Below are positions 56,918 through 62,778 of a stretch of 64,000 nucleotides of DNA, piece after piece. A program made the translations under genes and the position numbers. Each line of letters starts with the position of its first letter. Within the stretch, counting starts at the first letter, position 1. Source of the DNA: CAVQFB01 sp963711675 (lineage in GTDB: Bacteria > Acidobacteriota > Terriglobia > Terriglobales > Acidobacteriaceae); contig CAVQFB010000003.1 in assembly GCA_963711675.1 (NCBI GenBank), positions 62,001 to 126,000 on the forward strand, written 5' to 3'. The notes under the pieces are model-generated. The model saw only the letters and a list, made by a program, of their open reading frames with translations. It made no database searches and was not told where the DNA came from.

Positions 56918-58722
56918 CTGGTCATCCCGACGAAAAACGAGGTCGTATTGGCAGGCGCGCCGACGGCACTGATCCCCTGCGTGAATCGAGTATATCCGGC
57001 TTGCAATCCGATTCTTCGCAGATGGTACTGGAGTTGGGCGTTAAAGATCTCAGTATTGTTGTGCGACGTCGTGCTGCTGATCGTGTCGCTGATGGCGCGG
57101 CTGAAGCTGCCCGCAACCACTAGTCGCCGGATCGGAGTGACCGACACTCCACCGCCGTAGCTGGTGCCGTCGAAGAGGATGAAATTGTTCAAACCAGGCG
57201 TGGGTGTAGGTGTTACCAACCCACTCGCGCCCAGGAGCGAGATTCCGTTGGATTTTGTGTAAAGACCGTTGACGGAAAGCACCCGCATGCTCAGCGCTGT
57301 GGAGTAGCTCTCCCCATGGCTGCTCGACCCCTGGTAGTTGGTCAAGCCGCTGTGAGTGCCATTGAAGGCCGCAGTCCACGTGAGCCCGCTCAGCAGGCGG
57401 CGATGCACGTTGGCGCTGTAGTTGTAGTACGAGGTGGTGTAGGTCACCAGTAGCGTCTGCACGTTCTGCGCATAGCTGAACGATCCTGCTGTCTGCCACT
57501 GGCCGATCGGGTGGAAGAAGTTCACGTTGCCGACAAATCCCAAGGCATTGTTCCCCTGACCATTGGAGCTGTCTACCACTGAGGCGGAGAAGGTGAACAT
57601 GTCCAACAGCCTCTTGCCATAGGTCACCGTCCCGCTCAGGTATGACCCGGTGTAGCTTTTTCCGAAGTAGTGCTGGTTGTAATAGGTGGCTTGTCCTTGT
57701 GCCGAAAGGAAGTTGGTGAACTGGTAGGTGGCGCCCCCGCCAAACGTGGAGGAGTGTGACCCCGATCCCAGATTCAATCCCGGCACGACTGTTCCGCCAC
57801 CAGTGAGGCTCTGCGCCAGATAGCCGGTCAGATTGTCGGTATAGCTCTGGTTGACGTTGAGCGTAAGTTTCAGGAAAGGGTGGAAGCTAACTCCGGTATT
57901 CTCGTTGTTATCGGCATAACTTGTAGTATTCGCGTTCTGTCCCTGGCTGGAGAAGTCGCTGGTTGCCGTCGATCGATTAAAGTTCCCGAAGAACGTACCG
58001 TGCATGGGTAGGTTGTGCTGTGCTCCAAAGCCGAAGTCCTGGCCGCTCGAATCCTGCACCGCCTCCCCCTGCCCGGAGAGAAACTGCGGAAACTTCGAGT
58101 CCAAAGTGTTGTGATCGAAGTAGCCGTTAAGGCGAAAGCCTGCCAACAGATAGTTGGAGTGAACATTGAAGAGGCGGGTGCTGGAGTCAGCCTCCTGATC
58201 GGTTCCGTACAGGGTGCTGTGGCCGCTTCCTTGTGAGTAACCAACGCTAAGCGTGGGCCAGTCGGGCAGCAAAGCACTCCAGTTAATTCCGAAACCCTGT
58301 CCCCGTCCGTAGGTGGTGAAGTTGGGCTGTCCGACTAGGCCGAAGGTGCCGGTGCTGTTGTCGTCGTAGTGGTAGCTGACTGACCCGGGAAAATTGCTGC
58401 CGCTGAAGAAATTTGCGGTCCCGTCGATTCCCTTTGCCCCTGTAAGCGACTGATAGTCCGAATTGGCTCGTGACTGGTTGTAATACGGGTGCGCGTTGAA
58501 GGATATGAAGTTGGGGTTGTAGTAGTAGCCTGCAAGCTTGCCGTCCAACCCGAAGTCCAAGCCGTGACTGGACGGGATCTCGTCGCCATACGCGCCTTGG
58601 TATCCGAACGTAAACAGCCCGCCGGCGTTCAATTTCGTATTGTCACCGAGCGAGAGTTGGGCGGAGGCGATTTGCGTGATGGTCAGGACCACCAGGCCGA
58701 TGATCAGATTCATCCACTTCAT
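56899..58722 (-). CDS. Outer-membrane beta-barrel (porin-cytochrome conduit type)
   Basis: 607 residues from ATG 58722, with GGAAGG upstream. A signal peptide (NLIIGLVVLTITQIASAQ) is followed by alternating aromatic/polar strands throughout: GGLFTFGYQGAY, GLDGKLAGYYYNPNF, HYFGKSYTGSYLSGTVTYGKR and others. It ends in the classical C-terminal Phe (TRWFDFF). There are no Cys or CXXCH motifs. It lacks plug and carboxypeptidase domains, so it is not a TonB receptor. Being translationally coupled to a propeller and a 12-heme cytochrome, it probably forms the insulating barrel of an electron conduit. A sigma-54-like promoter lies about 55 bases upstream. Confidence 0.82.
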   Translation of the reverse strand: MKWMNLIIGLVVLTITQIASAQLSLGDNTKLNAGGLFTFGYQGAYGDEIPSSHGLDFGLDGKLAGYYYNPNFISFNAHPYYNQSRANSDYQSLTGAKGIDGTANFFSGSNFPGSVSYHYDDNSTGTFGLVGQPNFTTYGRGQGFGINWSALLPDWPTLSVGYSQGSGHSTLYGTDQEADSSTRLFNVHSNYLLAGFRLNGYFDHNTLDSKFPQFLSGQGEAVQDSSGQDFGFGAQHNLPMHGTFFGNFNRSTATSDFSSQGQNANTTSYADNNENTGVSFHPFLKLTLNVNQSYTDNLTGYLAQSLTGGGTVVPGLNLGSGSHSSTFGGGATYQFTNFLSAQGQATYYNQHYFGKSYTGSYLSGTVTYGKRLLDMFTFSASVVDSSNGQGNNALGFVGNVNFFHPIGQWQTAGSFSYAQNVQTLLVTYTTSYYNYSANVHRRLLSGLTWTAAFNGTHSGLTNYQGSSSHGESYSTALSMRVLSVNGLYTKSNGISLLGASGLVTPTPTPGLNNFILFDGTSYGGGVSVTPIRRLVVAGSFSRAISDTISSTTSHNNTEIFNAQLQYHLRRIGLQAGYTRFTQGISAVGAPANTTSFFVGMTRWFDFF

Positions 58723-58775
58723 ACAGGCTGCCTTCCGGCCAGTAGACCTACGCCGATTTACTAACCTCTATTAAG

Positions 58776-58790
58776 GCACAACGATTGCCA
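58776..58790 (-). promoter_or_regulatory. Candidate sigma-54 promoter of the barrel operon
   Basis: On the minus strand the sequence TGGCAATCGTTGTGC has the -24 TGGCA and -12 TGC elements with the required GG-N10-GC spacing. Transcription would start near 58764, about 42 bases before the barrel ATG. Consensus TGGCAC-N5-TTGC is matched except one T in the -12 box. Confidence 0.42.
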
Positions 58791-59075
58791 AAAGAAGGCG
58801 CCCCGAATGTTTTGTAAGTGTATGAAATAAATATACTTGTATGAGTGTTAACAGGTGCGTTCTCGCCATGCAGTCTGGGAGTGCGGCATATCACCCGACC
58901 CGAGGTGTTGAATGACTCAACAGCGGAATGGCCCAAGGCGCTAGCTGGGCCGGGCCAAACGGGGATCTTGTCACGGCGTGCCTGGGGATGCAGGGCCCGG
59001 TCGCCGCCACTTGCAGGAAGCGGAAGGAATTGCAGTGGTTTAAGAGGCCTAGGAGTTAGCGCACGAAGGAAAGAA

Positions 59076-59100
59076 TCAGGGAATCGACAAGCGACCCTGA
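59076..59100 (-). terminator. Probable terminator after the prolyl isomerase gene
   Basis: On the minus strand TCAGGG and CCCTGA flank an inner TCG/CGA pair with a small bulge, followed by TTCTTTCC. It begins eight bases after the stop codon at 59109 and separates the prolyl isomerase gene from the barrel operon. Confidence 0.5.
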
Positions 59101-59108
59101 TACCAGAC

Positions 59109-60131
59109 TTACCCGACTTCGATCCTCGCCCTGGCTCGCAGTTGCTTGGCGAGGTTCGAGCGCAATTGCTCGTACTTCCGCTTCTGCAACTCGGTTTTCA
59201 GATCACTCTTCACTTCCTCCAACTGTTGCTTCCTGCCCACGGTGTGCGCGTTCAGGCGGATGATAGTGTATGCGCTCTCAATCTGGATCAGACCAGTTAC
59301 TTGTCCAGGCTGCAGGTGCTGCAGGGCCTTCACGACCTGGGGTGGGAGCTTGTCGCCGCCCACGACTTTGTGGTCGCCCATGTTGACCCGGAAGTCATCT
59401 TCGGAGATCTTTTCCGCCAGGAGTCCGAACTCCTGGTAACTCTTCGTGGCCTTGGCCTGGCGTACCGCATCCTCAGCTTTCGTCCGCGCTTCCTTTGCCT
59501 GCTGGGCTGTTGGCTTAAGCGGTGGAACCACGGAAATACTCTGGAACGTGAAGGTTTCGGCCTGTTGGAAGCGCGCCGGATTCTGGTCGTAATAGGCCTT
59601 GACCTCGGCCGCTGACACTGCTGCTCGAGCTTCGACCTCGGTCTTCAAAACCTGCTCGATCAGCAGGGAGCGCCTTATCTGCTGGCGCAGTTGCTGTTCG
59701 GAGCCATGCATCTCCGTTTGCAGATATTGCTGGTACTGGTCGGGGCTATTGAACTGTTTACGGAATTCGCCTTCGGCGCGGTTGAGTTTTTCTGCCGGAA
59801 CCGCGAGCTTGCGACGGACAGCGTCCTGATACACCAACTCCTCGAAAATGATCATTTCCAGCGCGCCCTGACGGATCGCCGCTTCCTGTGCCTTGGGGAA
59901 ACCGTTGTGCTGCTGGGCGTAAGGGAAGATGGCATACATTTCCCGCAGCAGGTCGCGGTCGGTTAGCACCGCGCCGTTGACCCGTGCGACAGGCTTGTCG
60001 CTCGTCGGTTGCGGGGTGGCCGGGGCGGAAGCAGTTTTCGCCACTGCAGTCGGGACGTGCGAAGCTACTTGAGCGGAAGCGGCGGAGAGTGCGATCGCCA
60101 ACATTGCGCAGATTGGAAGTCGGTATCTCAT
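59109..60131 (-). CDS. Periplasmic parvulin-type prolyl isomerase (SurA/PpiC-like)
   Basis: 340 residues from ATG 60131 (GAGGAAAT upstream). A signal peptide (ICAMLAIALSAASAQ) is followed by a SurA-N-like helical domain (KPVARVNGAVLTDRDLLREMYAIFP, then IIFEELVYQDAVRRKLAVP). The parvulin domain contains EDAVRQAKATKSYQEFGLLAEKISED, GDHKVVGGDKLPPQVVKAL and GQVTGLIQIESAYTIIRLN. It probably assists folding of the neighbouring outer-membrane barrel or of exported cytochromes. Prolyl isomerases are, to my knowledge, recurrent companions of cytochrome nanowire genes. It lies 70 bases beyond the tetraheme gene, past a terminator. Confidence 0.88.
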   Translation of the reverse strand: MRYRLPICAMLAIALSAASAQVASHVPTAVAKTASAPATPQPTSDKPVARVNGAVLTDRDLLREMYAIFPYAQQHNGFPKAQEAAIRQGALEMIIFEELVYQDAVRRKLAVPAEKLNRAEGEFRKQFNSPDQYQQYLQTEMHGSEQQLRQQIRRSLLIEQVLKTEVEARAAVSAAEVKAYYDQNPARFQQAETFTFQSISVVPPLKPTAQQAKEARTKAEDAVRQAKATKSYQEFGLLAEKISEDDFRVNMGDHKVVGGDKLPPQVVKALQHLQPGQVTGLIQIESAYTIIRLNAHTVGRKQQLEEVKSDLKTELQKRKYEQLRSNLAKQLRARARIEVG

Positions 60132-60161
60132 ATTTCCTCGCTTCCTCAGTCCCTAAGAAAA

Positions 60162-60185
60162 AGGGGGAGAGCCTTCTCTCCCCCT
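60162..60185 (-). terminator. Strong intrinsic terminator after the tetraheme cytochrome gene
   Basis: AGGGGGAGAG (60162-60171) pairs with CTCTCCCCCT (60176-60185) around a four-base loop. On the minus strand the stem is followed by TTTTTC. It begins 16 bases after the cytochrome stop at 60202 and would uncouple high cytochrome expression from the downstream isomerase gene. Confidence 0.85.
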
Positions 60186-60201
60186 CGACATCAGGTTAGG
60201 T

Positions 60202-61119
60202 CTACTGGAAGACGGTCGTGATGTTGTTGGTGTTATTGGCTTCGTTCGCCTCGCCAAAGTGGCATTGACGGCAGAACTGCGTCGTTGACGGCGCGTTCGC
60301 GTTGCTAACGTTGTTAATGTTCGGATTGTAGGGGCCGTTCACGAAGAAGAAGGTGGCGTAGTACTTGCCGCCGCCGTCGTTCGCGATCGGGCTGGCCTTC
60401 GAAGACGTATACACGGTCATCACGTGCTGGTTGTGGCAGGTGGTGCATAGCACATACGGCTTGCCCGCAGCGGTCACGCCGAAGGGTTGCGACCACTTTC
60501 CAGGCGCCAGTGCCGGATAACCATAGTTTGCTACAAACTGGGCATATGGAGTGCCCGCTGTCAGGTTGAACTTCGTGCCGTCGAAGGTAAGGCCTGGCAT
60601 GGTGGTGGAGATGTTGGCAGCCTGGCCAACCGGATGATCGTTGTTATAGTTGCCCGCCGAGGTGCCGTCATTGCCGAGCAGAGTCGGAATCGGGTTGCTG
60701 CCGTAAGCGGTATTGGTCAGAAGGCCGATCCTCTGTTCATACGACTGGTTGGCCATCATGTTCTTCGCCGTGACATTGCCGTCATGGCAGCTCAGGCAGA
60801 GCAGGATGCCGCCGACTTCCTGACTTCCGCTTTGAATGCTGCTGGGCAGAACTTCCGCATACTCGCCACTGTCGCCGAAATTGATGGTCTTGCCATAAAG
60901 TGGGCTGGCGTCCTGGCCCCACAGTGCATAACTGCCGGCGTCGGCAGTGCCGTTGTGTCCGGAGCCGAATGAGCCACTGTGCGGCTGATGGCAGCCCGCG
61001 CAGCCCCTACCGTTGTTGTTGTGCGCGCCGAGGACGTCAACTGGAGACGACCAGTTTTGGGCCATCACCAACCCGGCGACTGCGAGTACGAACATCACAA
61101 CTAGAATCGTTCTCTTCAT
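60202..61119 (-). CDS. Small secreted tetraheme cytochrome c, candidate extracellular filament subunit
   Basis: 305 residues from ATG 61119, preceded by GGAGGTCTTAAATTTT. Signal peptide MKRTILVVMFVLAVAGLVMAQ. Four heme sites: GCAGCHQPHSG, CLSCHDGN, CTTCHNQH and CRQCHFG. Additional His residues that could be distal ligands lie in LGAHNNN, QPH, SGH, NDHPVG and NQH, enough for bis-His coordination of four hemes. The order and spacing (GAHN, CxxCHxPH, CLSCHDG, DHPV, CTTCHNxH) recall OmcE-like tetraheme nanowire cytochromes. The own upstream region with putative sigma-54 elements and the dedicated terminator suggest strong, separate expression. Filament formation is an inference. Confidence 0.9.
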   Translation of the reverse strand: MKRTILVVMFVLAVAGLVMAQNWSSPVDVLGAHNNNGRGCAGCHQPHSGSFGSGHNGTADAGSYALWGQDASPLYGKTINFGDSGEYAEVLPSSIQSGSQEVGGILLCLSCHDGNVTAKNMMANQSYEQRIGLLTNTAYGSNPIPTLLGNDGTSAGNYNNDHPVGQAANISTTMPGLTFDGTKFNLTAGTPYAQFVANYGYPALAPGKWSQPFGVTAAGKPYVLCTTCHNQHVMTVYTSSKASPIANDGGGKYYATFFFVNGPYNPNINNVSNANAPSTTQFCRQCHFGEANEANNTNNITTVFQ

Positions 61120-61234
61120 AAAATTTAAGACCTCCATGATGTGTGCAACCCGTTACAAAACTCTCAGAGGCTTAGGCCCTGGACTGCGATTCGTGCCTGG
61201 GCACTCCTCGCGGTCGCCTCTCGACTCCTATTAG

Positions 61235-61249
61235 TGCAACTAGCTACCC
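61235..61249 (-). promoter_or_regulatory. Candidate sigma-54 promoter of the tetraheme cytochrome gene
   Basis: On the minus strand GGGTAGCTAGTTGCA has a perfect -12 TTGCA and a -24 GG with exact GG-N10-GC spacing, but the rest of the -24 box (GGGTA rather than TGGCAC) is poor. A transcript would start near 61224, giving a leader of about 105 bases. Confidence 0.3.
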
Positions 61250-61332
61250 GAAGCTACGAGCGAGAAACAGTTGCCAGACCTAGATCGTAAGTTGCTAAAT
61301 CTAAAGGTTTAAGTTGTTCCAGTTTGCTTTGC

Positions 61333-61347
61333 GTCCCAATTTGGGAC
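61333..61347. promoter_or_regulatory. Perfect palindrome, possible activator site
   Basis: GTCCCAA-T-TTGGGAC is a perfect inverted repeat with a one-base centre. It lies about 110-125 bases upstream of the predicted start of transcription for the tetraheme gene, the distance typical of sigma-54 enhancer sites. The binding protein is unknown. Confidence 0.5.
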
Positions 61348-61504
61348 CTGTCGGAGCTGGGGGAAAAGAGCCACCTGGAAAGTAGGGCTGGTCAAATTCC
61401 TCAGTTGTAAGGTTACTGATGGGTCGGAAGGAAGTGTTGCAAATCTCAGCAGTCAGTGCGAAGAAGGCGGCGTTCACGCGAACTCGGTCTCACGGCCACT
61501 CGTG

Positions 61505-62773
61505 TCAACTCTTTGGACTCTTGACTTCGGTTGTTGATGTCCCTGCAGGTACCGAACTTTTCTCCGCCGTGCCGGCTTTCTTCTCGCGCTGTTGTTCACG
61601 GTCTTTGCGTTGCTGTTCCGCCTCGGCATCGGTCACATAACGGAACTGCTGGACGCGCCCGGGGAAAAGCTCAGAGGTGAAAACTCGGTTCATCTTATCG
61701 ATAGTGATGCTGGTTAATCCCTGAAACTGTCCCGGTAGCAGACCATGGCCACCAAAGCTAATCAGCAATTGGGACTCTTTGTCGAAGACCTGGACGCGAT
61801 CCTGCATGCCGTCAGCAACCCAGATGTGCCCGTCGCCATCAATGGCAACACCTTTGGGGCGTGCGAAGTATCCCGGACCATCGCCCGCCTTGCCGAATGT
61901 GCTGATGAATTTGCCATCGGCGTCGAAGATCTCGATGCGGTTGTTCAAGGTATCGGCAACGTACAGATTGCCCTCCTGGTCCACCGCCAGGCCCGTGGGT
62001 TTCGCGAAATCGCTCGGTGTAGTGAGCTCGTGGTTGTGTCCGGTGGTGCCCATCTTGCGTTTCAATTTCAGGGAATCGGCGTCGTACACCAGGACCTGGT
62101 CGAGCTCGACGTCAGACACGTAAAGCAGCCGGTTTTCGCGGTCGATGGCGAGCGCGCCAGGACTGACGAGCCCGTCGGTGATAACGTCCTCCGCCTTGTG
62201 GGCGGAGTCGAACACCAGGACATGACGCAGACCGGGATCGGAGACGAAAAGCCGGTCGTTATCGTCCATCGCCAAGCCGATGATACGGACGAAATGCGCA
62301 TGGATCTTGTTCTTGATCAGATCAACGTCGCGTGTTTCTGTGTTGAAGACGAAGATGGCGCCCACCTTCTGGTCCGCCACGTAAAGGTTGCCCTTGGAAT
62401 CGACGGCCACGCCGTAAGGCTCGGCGAGCTGGTACAAGACTTTCCTGTCGCTGATTGGCTGAGTGCCGGCAAGGCGATCCATCCACCTCTGCTTCTTGGT
62501 GGGAGGACCTTCCACCTGCGAGATCTTCTGGGCAGCATAGAATGCCTGGTACTTTATGCGCGCAATCGCGGGCGGATTCGGCCAGACGATATTGGAGTAG
62601 TCGATGACCGGAGCTTTCTTGGGTGCTTCATCCTTCTTTTTCTTGCCGCCAAACGCGGGAATCGGAGCCAAGAGAATCAGACTCAACAGAACGAACACGA
62701 CGAGCAGGATCTTGTTGTTGCGCATCAAGCTTCGGTTGGCTTCCGACATCGTACTCATTGTCCTTGTCCTCAT
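61505..62773 (-). CDS. NHL-repeat beta-propeller with N-terminal membrane helix
   Basis: 422 residues from ATG 62773 (GGAGGTAGTACCT), five bases after the multiheme cytochrome stop. A helix NNKILLVVFVLLSLILLAPIPAFG anchors or exports it. Repeats: PYGVAVDSKGNLYVADQKVGAIFVF, IIGLAMDDNDRLFVSDPGLRHVLVFD, LAIDRENRLLYVSDVELDQVLVYD, GLAVDQEGNLYVADTLNNRIEIFD, GVAIDGDGHIWVADGMQDRVQVFD and SITIDKMNRVFTSELFPGRVQQF. The Lys/Glu-rich C-terminal tail (DAEAEQQRKDREQQREKK) is probably a flexible or coiled extension. It is co-transcribed with the multiheme gene and resembles the second propeller at 55814-56917. Confidence 0.88.
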   Translation of the reverse strand: MRTRTMSTMSEANRSLMRNNKILLVVFVLLSLILLAPIPAFGGKKKKDEAPKKAPVIDYSNIVWPNPPAIARIKYQAFYAAQKISQVEGPPTKKQRWMDRLAGTQPISDRKVLYQLAEPYGVAVDSKGNLYVADQKVGAIFVFNTETRDVDLIKNKIHAHFVRIIGLAMDDNDRLFVSDPGLRHVLVFDSAHKAEDVITDGLVSPGALAIDRENRLLYVSDVELDQVLVYDADSLKLKRKMGTTGHNHELTTPSDFAKPTGLAVDQEGNLYVADTLNNRIEIFDADGKFISTFGKAGDGPGYFARPKGVAIDGDGHIWVADGMQDRVQVFDKESQLLISFGGHGLLPGQFQGLTSITIDKMNRVFTSELFPGRVQQFRYVTDAEAEQQRKDREQQREKKAGTAEKSSVPAGTSTTEVKSPKS

Positions 62774-62778
62774 AGGTA

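Larger units (their letters stand above)
58723..59108. other. Intergenic region upstream of the barrel operon
   Basis: These 386 bases contain the terminator-like hairpin after the prolyl isomerase gene (59076-59100), an inverted repeat TGTTGA-N5-TCAACA at 58906-58922, and a sigma-54-like promoter (58776-58790). No coding sequence was recognised. Confidence 0.5.
61120..61504. other. Regulatory region upstream of the tetraheme cytochrome gene
   Basis: This 385-base non-coding region contains a perfect 15-base palindrome and a sigma-54-like promoter, both described separately. The minus strand also reads GGGACGCAAAGC overlapping the palindrome; see rejected items. Confidence 0.5.

Noticed and set aside
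61319..61347. GEMM-I (cyclic dinucleotide) riboswitch before the tetraheme gene
   Set aside because: The minus strand contains GGGACGCAAAGC, a string from the GEMM core, and such riboswitches do control cytochromes in Geobacter. But the GGCAAACC segment, GNRA-capped first hairpin and second receptor hairpin are absent. A covariance-model search would settle it.
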